Shown: piece by piece, positions 12,476 through 24,691 of the stretch
How the letters are laid out: each line of letters begins with the position of its first letter
Numbering within the stretch: the stretch's first letter is position 1
From: Thysanoteuthis rhombus
Lineage: Eukaryota; Mollusca; Cephalopoda; Oegopsida; Thysanoteuthidae
Reading direction: 5' to 3'
Assembly: GCA_963457665.1 (NCBI GenBank)
Contig: OY735206.1
Coordinates: 60,614,235 to 60,678,234 of the forward strand
DNA: 64,000 bases
The notes under the pieces: generated by a model
The model's input: the letters and a program-made list of their open reading frames with translations, nothing else
Database searches by the model: none
What the model was told of the DNA's origin: nothing
Translations under genes and position numbers: made by a program

Positions 12476-13034
12476 CTGTCCGACAATAAAATGTTTGATT
12501 TAGGCCACAACTGCATTAAAAAAGGCCATTCTTGAGGTACAAGAATATTCAACCAAACCTATATTTGAACATTGCTTTGCTACTTAAATTGGGTCAGATA
12601 CGTTAGAAAGCAAAAACTTCAACTCCACAGAACGGAATATATTGAGTAGTTTACAAGTTTACAATCAACTGAACAAACCTTGGTTTCAAACAAATTTACA
12701 ATGCAACATTTCAGTCCCTGTAAAAAAAAGTTATAAAAGTGAATTTGTTTTATTCATTTATTGATATTTTTCTCCTTTCAACATTGTTTTATTTTACTTA
12801 TTCATATGCCTTTTTTTTACCACTCAAACATACTTGAATATTTTTTTATTTGACATTAAGAAAGGGGATTTATTTGGTTTATTCCTTTTCCTATCCTTGT
12901 TGTTATTATTTCCCAAGAAGAAAAAACATCTTCTGATCAAATCAGTCTCCTCTCCAAAGAAAATTAGATACAATCATTACAAATATGAATTTACTTTAGT
13001 AAAACACATGCCTTTACTTTTTTTCATTTTACAG

Positions 13035-13185
13035 GAGGAAAACCCCCTCCAGACCACACCCGATTCATTAGATCCTTACGAGTTGTAGCAAGAGGATTGT
13101 TTTTCAGCATGTGTGTCCTATCTTTCCTTGGTATAATGGCTGGAATGATTTGCATGTCTTTCAACATCGTGCATAAACACAGAAG
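13035..13185 (+). CDS. GABBR1: GABBR1 exon d: linker and TM1
   Basis: A 151-bp exon with acceptor CATTTTACAG and donor GTAACG. The start GGKPPPDHTRFIR is the conserved G-x-PP-D-x-T linker of GABA-B receptors. TM1 follows (GLFFSMCVLSFLGIMAGMIC and on), then the first intracellular loop with FNIVHKHR. It ends inside the Arg codon AG|A. A decayed second copy lies 1.9 kb downstream (15062-15181). Confidence 0.93.
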
Positions 13186-13284
13186 GTAACGATCGACCAA
13201 TAGGGTTCTCTTTCTCCTATTTTCTTTTTCTCCTTTGCTGTACAGAAATAAACCATGACAGTTTCATATATGACATGGTATTAT

Positions 13285-13738
13285 CTAGATACTCAGTTTA
13301 TAGAGGGATGAGAAAGTAGATGCTCAGTAAGTGAATAGAAGAATGAGAAAGTAGATGCTCAATTGGTGAATAGATGAATGAGGATGTAGATACTCAGTAA
13401 GTGAGTAGATGAATGAGAAAGTAGATGCTCAGTAAGTGAATAATTGGATGAGAAAGTAGATGCTCAGTAAGCGAGTAGATGAATGAGAAAGTAGATGCTC
13501 AGTAAGTGAATAGACTGATTAGAAAGTAGATGCTCAGTAAGTGAGTAGATGGATGAGAAAGTAGATGCTCAGTAAGTGAATAGACTGATTAGAAAGTAGA
13601 TGCTCAGTAAGTGAGTAGATGGATGAGAAAGTAGATGCTCAGTAAGTGAATAGACTGATTAGAAAGTAGATGCTCAGTAAGTGAGTAGATGGATTAGAAA
13701 GTAGATGCTCAGTAAGTGAATAGATGGATGAGAAAGTA
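13285..13738 (+). repeat. 35-bp minisatellite with 70-bp higher-order unit
   Basis: About 13 copies of AGAAAGTAGATGCTCAGTAA plus GTGAGTAGATGGATG. In the right half two variants alternate (..GTGAATAGACTGATT and ..GTGAGTAGATGGATG), giving a 70-bp higher-order period. It starts 100 bp after the TM1 exon donor. Confidence 0.93.
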
Positions 13739-13904
13739 AACCTTTTCAATCCAAGGTATAAGAATAAAACACAAACAACCCACAGAGATCATGCCAAAAA
13801 TAGAACAAACTCCGAGAGGGAATTAATAAGTAAATCTAATTATGAAGTAATCTGCTATTCCAAATCAACCGAACCAGTTCATGTCGTTGATTGTGACAAG
13901 ACTA

Positions 13905-14465
13905 CTGCAGGGTCAAACTCTACACCAACTTCTATTCCAACTGAAGAGAATTCCTGCAATTTTTGTTTTCTCTAAATAACAAAAGAAAAATAATAAAAAC
14001 ATATTTTTCTTGTACAAATGTATTCATTTTTTAGAATGAAATGAGCCAGCATGATAAATTTTTGTTGTAATTGAAGACACATCAATTCAGCTCAATCAGT
14101 AAGATAACATCTTAGCAATCACTTAGTCCTGAGCTCATATTGCAGAATGGGGATGTGGATTTTATTTTCATCACTGGTTTATAAAAAATTTTGCAAATAT
14201 ATTTTTTTGTATAAGGGTATGTGTTTATTGGAATGAAATAAGCCTGCTTGTATCTTTTTGATGAAATTTTGTTAATACCTAAGACTTGTTAATCTAGCTC
14301 AGTCAGTAGGATAACATAGCAGTCAGTCAGTCCTGAGTTCATATCTCGAAAGGGGGATTAGATTTTATTCTTATTAACGGATTACATCCCTCATTTTGGT
14401 GAGGATTGTTCTTGTTACAGTAGGAAAACAAAGTCAACTCCAGACTTTGTGCTTGAGTTTGACAA
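13905..14465 (+). mobile_element. tRNA-derived SINE, two head units
   Basis: Two tRNA-like heads in tandem: CAGCTCAATCAGTAAGATAA with TCCTGAGCTCATATTGC (14087-14145) and CTAGCTCAGTCAGTAGGATA with TCCTGAGTTCATATCTC (14293-14347). Each is preceded by GAATGAAAT(A/G)AGCC. The shared 3' body with AAAACAAAGTCAACTCCAGAC ends at about 14446. Confidence 0.65.
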
Positions 14466-15061
14466 AAACTCTAAAAAAGCGAGAAAAACTAAAATCACAT
14501 TTTTGTAACATAACATCATCCACCTTATTGCTGCTTTGATGGTCAGTGCAATTTTAGAAAGTACACTTTTGACACTTTTTCACTTTTACAAACAAAGCAA
14601 AAATAGCATTCAGTGCTTATTTTACAGTGGGCTGTTAAAGAGATAGCACACACCCTCTTCCTCTCCAACACTCCAAGTCTCCCATGCCTCTCATCATCTC
14701 AACCTCTAAACTCTCACTTTAGGTCTGCTAATTCTCAAAATCTTTTTGATATAAATTAATGGTAATTGCTTCTTTGCTGTATGCCATTCCAGCTTACAGA
14801 AGGTTTCTATAGCGACACTCTCTTTTTGGATAGTGGAAGAACTTGTAATCCCAAAACTGACCCTATTTCACTCTGGAACTATAAGTGACATAATTGGAGT
14901 GCTGGTAAGAACAGACACATTTTAGAACTATAATTGCTTCCAAAGAAGAAAAAACATCTCAGATCAAATCAGTCTCCTCTCCAAAGAAAATAAGATAAAA
15001 TCATAACAAATATGAATTTGCTTTAGTAAAAATGCATGCCTTTACTTTTTTCATTTTACCA

Positions 15062-15181
15062 GAGGAAACCCCCCTCCAGACCATACCTGATTCATTAGAT
15101 CCTTATGAGTTGTCGAAAGAGGATTGTTTATCAGCGTGTGTGTCCTATCTTTCCTTGGGTGAATGGCTGGAATGATTTGCT
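15062..15181 (+). pseudogene. Decayed duplicate of the GABBR1 TM1 exon
   Basis: This segment follows the exon at 13035-13155 almost base for base (shared runs include TCCTATCTTTCCTTGG and GGCTGGAATGATTTGC). The intron before it is also shared: 14937-15061 matches about 12910-13034, including CAAATCAGTCTCCTCTCC. The copy is dead: CGA became TGA after the PPPDHT linker, small indels break the frame, and homology stops before the original donor. It is a local partial duplication inside one intron. Confidence 0.85.
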
Positions 15182-16559
15182 AGAGGATGTAGAACTTTGT
15201 TTTAAACTTTATAGCCATGAAGTTTGATTTCATCAAAATGATGCTGCAATTTTTTCACTCATTGTCAAGAAAAAGCAGTTATAAATAAATGAGCATTTTT
15301 TTATCAATACATCAGAGGAATCGTCATAAAAACATAGTTTAATTATGCAGATAATATCAAGTCAGCTTAAGTAGAACATTCATGATCCTTTCTTGATCAA
15401 CAGGTTGAAAGATAGATAAACTTGCAAACTTAATTTGATCAATAACCAGTGAAGTCAATTTAAAAATATCCCTACTTCCATAATTAGATAAGCACAATTA
15501 GAAACACTCTTCTATTTGGGTGTTCATTCGTGAAAGAAAAATACCATTGCAATATGACAACTATAAAACTTGGAGCTGTTAAATAGGATAAAGTTGGTCA
15601 TTGTGAAAAAGCCAAGTAAGTGAATTTGTTACAATGAGTTATGGGAATAATAAAATGATTAACAGAGAAACTGGTTATTTGCGTCATAAAATCTTGGTGG
15701 TTATACAGAAATAGAAAGGAGAAGACTGATAACTTATAGTCTTGTGAATATAATTTTTCATCTTAGATTTAGAAAGGAACATAAATCGATGTATTTCTTT
15801 TGCAAATATTGTATGGATAACCTAGATGTAATCAATTAGATGGAGACCTGTTTAGACATTAATTTACCACTTATTACTCAAATGTCTACACAAAATTGAA
15901 TTTATTTGGTACCAATTCCATATGGGATATAAGAAATGTTTTATTTACATAAACACTCAGTATATCTGCTTCTTACTGACCAACACTTGATTTCCTCCCA
16001 AAATAGCAAAATATGCATGTAGATGTATATATATATATAGTATGAAATTGGATTCATATAAATATTTGTATGTATGTACATAGGTAAGTCAATAAGTCTA
16101 TCAAAACACTTAACCCAAGGCTTCTCCATAATTCGCATAGATCAAACTTCAACAGTAAAAATTTCTGATTGAAATTCAGCTAAAAGTTATGTCAGGCTAT
16201 TGACTTATTTATCACCAGTATACAAGTACATGTAAACACATGCACTTATCATATGCTGAGAATGTACTTACCAACTCGATTATAACAAATCAAATTTTTG
16301 TTTGACTTTTGTTATTTTGAATATTGTGAATAAAAATAATACTTTGCCCATTATTTTTACCACCACCTCAGTTTATATCAGTTGATATTTATTGTCCAGT
16401 CAGGTTATTCTACTCAACTCACAGCAAATGTTGTCCTATACATGAACAACCAACAAAATTGAGACCACCAAAAAAACCCATCATAAATTCATTTCATGGC
16501 TCAGAACAAATTTTGGGTACCTCATTTTGCCTGCAATACAACAAAGCCAAAACCTTGCT

Positions 16560-16914
16560 AGACGCCTTGTAGTATGATGAGTATGGCTGGGACGTCATTG
16601 GAGACTTCAAAATGGTGGCATTCATGATAGGTCCCCAAGGACTATTCACCAAGTTTCTCTGCTATCTTTGCCTTTGGGACTGCAGAGATACCTCAACACA
16701 TGAGAAGGTGTTGATGTCACCACTGCACATAAGATTAGGCCTTATGAAACAATTTGTCACAGCTCCACATAAGAGGTTTGCAGCCTTCAAGTATCTTTCC
16801 TTAGCTGCCGGAGGCAAAATAGATAAATTACAAAATATCAATATTCTGACCAGAGAAGCCAAGTTCGAAAGAAATAATAACCATTTTCTATACTTTTTAC
16901 AGATAATCAATTAG
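16560..16914 (+). pseudogene. Fossil of a transposon-associated protein
   Basis: Reads DEYGWDVIGDFKMVAFMIGP, then FTKFLCYLCLWDCRDTSTH, then MSPLHIRLGLMKQFV and AAFKYL. I recall predicted proteins with GDLKMV..L.G.Q.GFTK..CFLC.WDSR and PPLHIKLGLMKQF in many invertebrate genomes, where they occur in high copy. Here two stops lie upstream and the stretch between the WDCRD and PLHIRLG blocks is deleted. The family name is uncertain; the decay is clear. Confidence 0.55.
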
Positions 16915-17109
16915 AAAATAAAACTTGTTAGAAAGGAACAAAAAAGGTTTTTTAAAAAGTTACTCAGAGTCATTACTAAAGGCCAACCTCAAATTGAAGT
17001 AGCATATAATTTTCATTACGGTTTTGTTGAATAAAACCCCTTGATACTTCTTTTCCAAGATCTTCCTAGGGGAATTTTTATTATTTCTAGAACATGAATA
17101 CATTTAATA

Positions 17110-17180
17110 AGGAAGAATTGGTTTTAATTTGGGAGCGGATCCAGGAATTTTTCTCGATTGAGAAATATTTTTTTGAACAT
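17110..17180 (+). repeat. Single stray unit of the 25-27 kb satellite family
   Basis: TTTGGGAGCGGATCCAGGAA followed by TTTTCTCGATTGAGAAATAT is the same phrase that recurs in the array at 25085-27000 (for example TTTGGGGGTGGATCCAGGAA near 26930). It shows that the satellite unit also occurs alone. Confidence 0.7.
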
Positions 17181-18705
17181 TAAAAAGAGGTAAACAATAG
17201 TTCAAAATATGGAAAATCAAAACTGACACATTTACTCTCCCAGCCTTGTAACTATGTATGAACTGATCTTCATTCAGTTTTTAGTATATTGCATTGACTG
17301 AGGTATGCACTCTCTGAGTGCTCTCTAGTTATATCCAGTTTTGATTTGATTTACTTTCTGTACAGTTGACTGACATCAAATAATTTTGCTTTTGGTCAGC
17401 TCTGTTGACAATCTGCCCATACGCACTTAAAAACCGGATCCATTAAGTTAAATGTGCTCCTCCTCTTGGAACGTGTCTCTTCCGTGTTTTCCAATCAAAT
17501 ATTTCCTTTTAACACGACTATTATTTTTATCTTTGTCCATCATCAAAACTGTGTTTATTAATGGGAAGAAATGGCAGAAAAAACACATGAAAATGTTCAT
17601 TCAGTTCATATCAAAACACATTAACCCCAAGTTATTTGCACAAATATCAAATGATCTAGGACTTAAAGTACTATTATCGCTTTTCAAGAGCTCCTTATTC
17701 ATTTTTTTTTCTTTTATTTATTGAATTTTTTTTCTTTTATGCATGTGTGTTCAATTGAATTTTAAAGATTGGAATAAGGACTGGTGTCACTAAAGCAATT
17801 TTGATGGATCATTTTTCTTTTTTTTTCAATTAACAAATAAACACTTGTGATTTCATACATTCCCTACTAATCATAAACACTTCATTTTGTTTTGCGATAA
17901 AAATCTAAAAAACCAAAGTGTTGTGTTAATCAAGTGGCATAGCAATATAGAATAAAAAATATTTGCTCTGATGGTTATGATATGGATGTAGTGTGGTCCT
18001 TTTGATAAAATAATGATTGATTTGTAGCTAAACTGTGGAGAATTGGACAAGCGAGATAACAACTTATGGAAGTGGATCACAGTTATTAGCATGTAATATA
18101 GAATCAGCTAATCAAGTTTGAGTTTCGGCTGAGGCTACCTAAGTCCATTTCACAGTAATACCCTTGGGAAAAGCATAATTCCACTTCTCCTCCCAGCTAT
18201 GGGTAAATAGCAGGGTAGTTAGTACTCTTTAGCCCTGTAAGGTAGTCTACTTTGGGAATGGGGCAAGCAATTCCATCCCATCAAACCTACTTGCTACTGA
18301 AACTACAATCTGACCTGATGCTAACAATTTTGGACAAGAGAATCTAAAAGAAAGGTAAAGCATTCCATCTCTCGAGGAACAACTCTCAACTTTCTGTCGC
18401 ATGTGTCGGCTTAGATACTAAGATCCTTGCAAGCGTCAAGACTTTATTCCTACAAGTTTTCATAACCATCTCCATGGTAAGATGCAAGTCCATCAAAGGG
18501 ATGCTTCCATCCTAATCACACAGCTTAGAGTGTACTCACTTAGCTGTAAGTTTCCTTTTTAATTCTCTAATTTTTGTCTCAAACAGAAGTCTTAAAAGTT
18601 TCTGCTAGATTTTCTTTCTTGAAGACTCTATGAGAACATCATTCATTATCTTCTATTTCTATTATAAATAGGCATCAATTTTTGTACAGGAAAATTTTTT
18701 TCTAA

Positions 18706-18792
18706 TGCTCATAACGGGAATCAAACCAAGAACCTTCTGCATGTGAGACAGATGTGCAGACCATTATTTATACTATCTGAGCGGACTCGAAA
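18706..18792 (-). repeat. tRNA-Val-like SINE or pseudo-tRNA fragment
   Basis: On the - strand an anticodon arm TCTGT-CTCACAT-GCAGA (7-nt loop, T33, anticodon CAC) is followed by AAGGTTCTTGGTTTGATTCC, as in tRNA-Val. The 5' half is altered and no acceptor stem forms, so this is not a functional tRNA gene. Confidence 0.6.
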
Positions 18793-21700
18793 GAATCTAA
18801 GTATTGGATAAATTTTAAAATGATCTCTACAATTCTATTTCCATGTTTAATTATGATTATTTATAGGGGAAGATTAACTTTACAACAAATTACAGCATTT
18901 GGCTAAGATAGTTAGATAGGTATATTAACTCATTGAGCTACAAGAATCGTACAGTTGGCAGAAGATCAAATCTAATTTTTAAACCTGGAGCAATATTATT
19001 TTGATCTATTTTTTATCTGATGAAGCATTGTGAACCATTATTAATCTTTTTTTACTAGTATTTTCTTTCATCTTAATTTTAGACATTTTTCATAGCAACC
19101 ATTCAGGCTGTCATTCTACAGCAATGAGTAAACAGTGTTGAAAGGAAATTAGTGAGCACTTAAAAAGATTATATTCTTTTAGAATAACAACAGTATATAA
19201 GCTATAAAAAAGAAAGACTAGGCTATATAGTGGCTACTAATATGGATGGATATTACTTGGAGAGGTCTGTGTCCCATAAAGAATGAAAGGCTAAAGAGAT
19301 TGTGTTATGTTCTTTCTTCAATAGATTAGAGATACAAAGGTGAAGAAGACTAAGAGGGAAGGGAAGAATGAGATTGGTCTATGTTGGAATTATTCTGAAG
19401 TGATCTCAGAAGATAACAATGATGTAAGCTTAAAGTGTGAGAATTACACTTTATTTTGCCTAAGTCATAAGCCTGAAGCTTAACACCAAAGCAACTGAAG
19501 ATGAACAAATATGTTATAACACCAGCTTGAAATACAAATCACCATCAATATTCTAACAAATACAGATTCAGTATCTCCTTCAGTGCGTTAAGAATTAGTA
19601 GGGGGGAACCGAAAATTCCTCCAACTGAAAGACTTGTTTGTATTGTTGCTGCAAATATCACTGGTCTTATCATTTCATAAAATTTTCTTCATATCTAATA
19701 ATAGCAATGGCTACAAGAGTCAATGTAAATGTTAGTTGACACTAGCTCATATCAATTTTTTAAAATGCTGTATTATTTAGATGTCTAAATGATAGGGGAA
19801 GGCTTGTTATCAAAAGAGTTTTCACTTAGCCTCACTTGGCCACATGGAACTGTCTATCTTTCAAAATTGATAGTTCAGCAAATGTTTGAAATGTCAGAAA
19901 ACCAAGGTTGTGCATCTAAATGAAATTATCTAATTATGATTTTTACCAAAATTGATACCTTTTTATAACAGAAATAGAAGATGAAGGATGTTCTTATAGA
20001 GTCTTTGAGAAAAAAACTCTAGCAGCAATTTTTGGGACTTCTGTTTGAAATGAAAATCAAAGAATTAAAAAGGAAACTTGAAGCAGAAAAAAGTAACAGA
20101 AAAATAGGAAAGACGAGTAAAGTCTATTTACTTGCAATAAAAAGCAATTGGAATTCAAATGAGAGAATTACTAGTCAAGAATGAATGATAGTTTTCAGGG
20201 ATGGACTCACCTTTTTTTAAAGGGCTCAGTCTGTCAGTAGGTCTGTCCCAGTATTGTTTCTCAGCTGTTACAAGTCAGATGCACTTCAAACTTGTCAGAA
20301 AAGTGTCACTTGATAAGATGCTTCTTATGTAACAATAAATTTTCTTCTCAGGTCACATGATCTGGCAATAATGGCATTAAAAATTAGTTTTAAAATCAAT
20401 TTTCTCACTTGTTTCAAGACATATTTTCTCCAAACTTGATAGAAAGGTGTCCCTTTATAAGATGCTTCTTATCAAAAATAATCTTTTACTCAGGATGATG
20501 TGAACTGGCAATAATGGTGTTTAAACTTTCTGGTAGATGCCTCATTGAACTTTTGTCTCTTGTTTTCAAGTTTGCTTATTTTTTTTTAAATTTTAGTTTT
20601 TTGTTAAATCATGAAATGACAAAAATACAGATATTTTCCTTTAGCTGTTAAAATCTGATCAAAAAGACCCTTGACATTGTAGAAATGGCTGACTTGTACT
20701 TGTTCTCTAGTCAAATAACTACAACTTTTTTTAAAACAACTGATAGAATTTTCTGTTACATCCAGGTGATTACTTGTTCATAGATATACCATACAAGGGA
20801 AATTAAAAAAATCATTAGATATCATGTGTTGAAACTTGATGAAATTTTAGCAAAAACAATTCATATAAATCAAGCGTCAGGGAACTTTTTGAGATTATCA
20901 CACATATAGGTAACATATACAATGTATACCAACTTTAATATTTAAAAGCATCTTCAATAAATCACTGGACAGAGAGGTAAATATAAAAAAATATTTTTTA
21001 TTCAAAAATAATAACAGGAAAGAATAATTTGTCAAGATTGTGTGTGTGCTTTTAGTTGCCAGTACGCTAATTAGGTTGTGTGTGTATGCAGATATATTCA
21101 TGAGTTGAAACATCAGGAAGGATCAAGTGAGGGAAAAAGTTACTTACAGTTTAGTAATATGTATGCAAGGACATGTATGTATATATGCAAGCATAAGTAT
21201 GTTTGTATTCCACTAACTGTCTTGTCGGGCACAAGTATGTGTATGTGTGTAACCCAAGAAATTTAGCCTTGAGACAAGAGAGATTACAGCTGACAGATGA
21301 AATCAGTTATCAGTGATTTATATATCATTTTGCCAGGCTCCTAGACAAACCCATTTTGCCTGTTGAAAGATGGCTTCTGATTGATCAAATATTCATAATA
21401 GCTTACTAAATTCTTTTTATATTTTCTGTCATGATTTCGGAGAGAAATCAGTGGAGCCTCTACTTGCACAATTTTTATTCACTGATTTTGAGTGGTCCTA
21501 CAAACTTTTGAAAATGTGTTTGTTTTAAATGATGAATCCTCTCCTCCTAAGACTACGAAGTGAAACAAAAACAAGCTAATTGCTTTTAAAATGAAGAATA
21601 AACTTCTCTCAAAGTCAAGAATCAAAGACCTAAAAAGCTATACATACTGTGAAAAGAATAGCACGTATACGAAATTTTATGATTAAGTTGTAAAATGAAC

Positions 21701-23067
21701 AATAACAAATTAAAATATTTGCATTTACCTAAATTGAAATCAATATCATGTTCTGAAATAATGAAGTCATAGCAAATAATTATGATGCTAAAATTTTAAT
21801 GCATTTAACCACACTGCAACAGTTATATTCAATATACATCATAAGGAACACATACAAATCTCATATGTCCTCGATTAATGTATCTTTTGGGGGTTTTTTA
21901 AACTTCATTATCCCAAAGATTTCTATTTTTCACCCATTTGCAGTAATTTATCCCTCTACCCGGAACTCTGACATACATAGATTTTATTGCTGGTAGAAGT
22001 TATGTTGGATGAAATAATAGAAAGACACTAAAGTAGAGAAATAAATTGAGACAAAGATAGACAGAAACACCATCTCATGGAGATGAATCTCTCAACAGAG
22101 TATAAGTGAGCATGTATCTTTTCAAACAAACCTAAATGTAAAAATAGATGCCAGCAAATTCAAGATGGCTTACTTGAACCATCTTCTCACACAGATGACT
22201 GCACACTGACTTTGTGGAATTATTCTTTAATCATTACTGTGATGGTAGAAAATGTTAACAAGAGTTCTGGGTCATTAATGATCATTTTCTTATCAAACAT
22301 TTTCCCAAGCTTGTCTACTTCTGCAGGCAGGAAAATGTTATTCAAATTCCAGCAATGATCATTACATTACATATAATCAGCCTAAAGAAAGTTATTCAGA
22401 TGTTCTGCATAGATTCTTGCTTTATTTGATGATCTTCCTATGACTCATATTAGTATCATCTAGACTTTTTATTTAGGAAATTGTCTGATTCAATCTGTAT
22501 GCACATCTGAGCCTCAAAATTCTTAAAAGCAAGAGTTATTTGCTTATTCCAGAATTTTAAAAAGTTACATTCCCAGTAAGACTGCAATCATATCTACATA
22601 AAACTGTTTTCTATTCAACTCTTTATCACAAGATATTATTTTAGAATACTATTACAAACCCATGCTTCATATAATTATACATATGAGAGGTGTGGCAAAA
22701 ATGAACCAAGCCTGAAACTGCTGATTAAGAGACTCAGCAGCCTTACACTAATGAATTACATTATAGAGATACACAACATCTAAAAACGCTATACATGCCC
22801 AGTCTCTGTTCTATTCATCTATTATTATTCTTTTCCTAAGTAGGTTTTTAACTCCTGTCACAAGTTATTTTACTACCCCTAGATTCATTAATGATTCATA
22901 TCTAGCTAAAATAGGTGAGGCTTTCAGTAATTGCATGAGAGAACTTTTTTTATAAAAAATATATATATGAAGTGTGAATACATAATATGGTGATACATAA
23001 ATATATATATATATAAATTTAGAGGAAAGACATTACCTGGATTAAATTGGATTTTTTTTTTTTTCAG

Positions 23068-23200
23068 ATCAATTGTGTACTCTCACGCTGGTGTGAATAA
23101 TGTCATGGTGATTGGTTGTCAGATGTGTTTATTCTGCATATTTCTAATTGGAATGGATGGGCAATATATATCAAAAGAAGTATACCCAGTCGTATGCCAG
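23068..23200 (+). CDS. GABBR1: GABBR1 exon e: TM2 and first extracellular loop
   Basis: A 133-bp exon behind a long T tract and TTTTCAG, with donor GTAAAT. It reads SIVYSHAGVNNVMVIGCQMC, then FCIFLIGMDGQYISKEVYP and VVCQ. The final Cys matches the conserved extracellular Cys at the top of TM3 that bonds to the second extracellular loop in class C receptors. It follows the longest intron in the window (9.9 kb). Confidence 0.92.
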
Positions 23201-23252
23201 GTAAATACTTATTGAATATATTGAATTACAAACGGTATTTTATGTTATTCAA

Positions 23253-23756
23253 ACGAGGTCTGTTTACAAAGTATCAAGCCATTTAATATTAATGAAAAAA
23301 TAGTCAACAGCAATGATGCCCAAGTCCCTTTCAGAGTACTCCTCTTGGGACCATACACACTTATTCCAGTGCCCCTTCAATTTTTCAAAACAGTCTGCTA
23401 CCTCGTCGCATTCTCCTTAATCTTGTCCACAGTCTGAAATCACTTCGGGAAGAGACAGAAGTTGCAGGGAGACAAATCTGAACTGTATGAGGGCAGACAG
23501 ACTAGGGTGATGTGGTGCTTTCCCAGGATAACCTGCACAGAATGTGGAGAATGTCTCATTCGGTCATCGTCAATGCAAGGGTCGCACAATACACAAGTTC
23601 ACACAATATCATTTTAATACCAGCTGAGTAACCCCACAGAAGAGTGTGGGTTTGCGCAGCAGAGTTCCCACTGATTGGTTGCCAAGTTACATCAAGACCA
23701 CACAATTGATTCTTGAGATATTCAAAATGGCTGGATACTTTTCAGACAGGCCTCTT
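23253..23756 (-). mobile_element. Internally deleted mariner element
   Basis: About 500 bp between inverted ends: left GAGGTCTGTTTACAAAGTAT, right (reverse) GAGGCCTGTCTGAAAAGTAT. On the - strand the decayed frame reads DCFEKLKGHWNKCVWSQEEY near the 3' end, the typical C-terminal block of mariner transposases. The catalytic core is deleted. Confidence 0.75.
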
Positions 23757-23799
23757 ACACTTTTTGAATGCCAAATGAGTTTTTTTTTCCCCAGACAGA

Positions 23800-24068
23800 T
23801 AATAACAAGCTTAGAGAATTAGGATATAAAGTCTTTTAGTATCCTCCATATTCACCTGATATTTCTTCTACAGATTATCATCTTCTTGAGTATTTTGAAC
23901 TTCTTATCCGAAATGAAACGTTCAATAATATAGGAGCCATAATTTCTGCTTTTACTGAATCTGTGAACACTAGACCTAAAAAGACTTTATAGAGATTGCA
24001 TATTATCAGAGGATTATCAGAAAAAATGTTATTGCTGAAGTCATATTTTGATCAAATATTTACTATTC
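23800..24068 (+). pseudogene. Mariner transposase C-terminal fossil
   Basis: With stops removed by eye the frame reads ELGYKVF, then YPPYSPDISSTDYHLLEYFE and later NETFNN. PPYSPDLSPTDYHFF is the hallmark of SETMAR-type mariner transposases around the last catalytic Asp. Three in-frame TAG/TGA codons show decay. It is a different family from the neighbour at 23253-23756. Confidence 0.75.
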
Positions 24069-24470
24069 ACTGATCTATTTGGACTATTGTTCTCATGGTT
24101 GTCACTGCAACAATGTTTCGTCTGCTGTACTCTCCTGTCTTCTTCAGGTGTCTGTTGTAATCGGTAAACTTCTTGGAATTTTGAACCAAACCTTTCATTC
24201 AATCCACAGGGTATATTGTTTCAGTCTCATTATCCATTTTAGTGGGGTATGTCTTGTACCAGTTATTCTTCCCAGTCAATTTGACCTCTTGGTGTCACTT
24301 GTCCATCTCTTCCACTGAACCAGCATATATGATTTTTTTAGCACTACGTGACCCTGGGATTAAAGCTGTAGATGCTTAGCCAACGTCTTTATCCACTTGT
24401 GCCATGGAAGGATAATCGATATGTGATACCCCCACATCCTGAAATGGACAACAGAATGAGATTAATCTAC

Positions 24471-24626
24471 CATCATCATCATCAGTCTTTTAGCGTCCGT
24501 CGTTGGACATAGACCTTCCCCAGGATTTGCCACACTTCTCTATCATGGGCGTCACAGAGCCAGTGCTTCCTGAACTTGTCCAGCTCGTCTCTCCATCTAA
24601 CATTTTGCCAGCCTCGGTTGCGCATG
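24471..24626 (-). mobile_element. 5'-truncated LINE 3' end, copy C
   Basis: On the - strand an intact-looking short frame reads RNRGWQNVRWRDELDKFRKH, then CDAHDREVWQILGKVYVQ, then a stop and (TGA)n tail at 24486-24471. This is the C-terminus of a LINE ORF2 (RWRD...W...A.DRE.W motif). It is the youngest-looking of the three copies. Confidence 0.85.
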
Positions 24627-24691
24627 TGGTCTCAGGGAATCCATGTTGTGAGTCGTGAGTTTGAAATTCTGAGAAAGTTACCAAGTACAAT

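Larger units (their letters stand above)
13186..23067 (+). other. GABBR1 intron between exons d and e (9.9 kb)
   Basis: The longest intron. It contains the minisatellite, SINEs, the decayed TM1 exon copy, a transposon-protein fossil and a tRNA-Val-like SINE fragment. At 18115-18340 (..CTGCTACTGAAAC-like) and 18340-18545 there are GC-richer dispersed repeat stretches of unknown class. At 20280-20395 and 20415-20525 two 115-bp units sharing TTATAAGATGCTTCTTAT-like cores and CTGGCAATAATGG lie in tandem. About 15190-16440 and 21300-22650 show nothing I can name. Confidence 0.5.

Noticed and set aside
13285..13738. CRISPR-like array
   Set aside because: The repeats are contiguous without unique spacers, and the genome is eukaryotic; it is a minisatellite.
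18706..18792. tRNA-Val(CAC) gene on the - strand
   Set aside because: The anticodon and T arms are tRNA-like, but the acceptor stem does not pair and the 5' half is altered; it is kept only as a SINE or pseudo-tRNA.
22684..22800. Segment GAGGTGTGGCAAAAATGAAC as a mariner terminus
   Set aside because: It resembles one, but no inverted partner or transposase on the same side was found, and exon e separates it from the nearest fossil.
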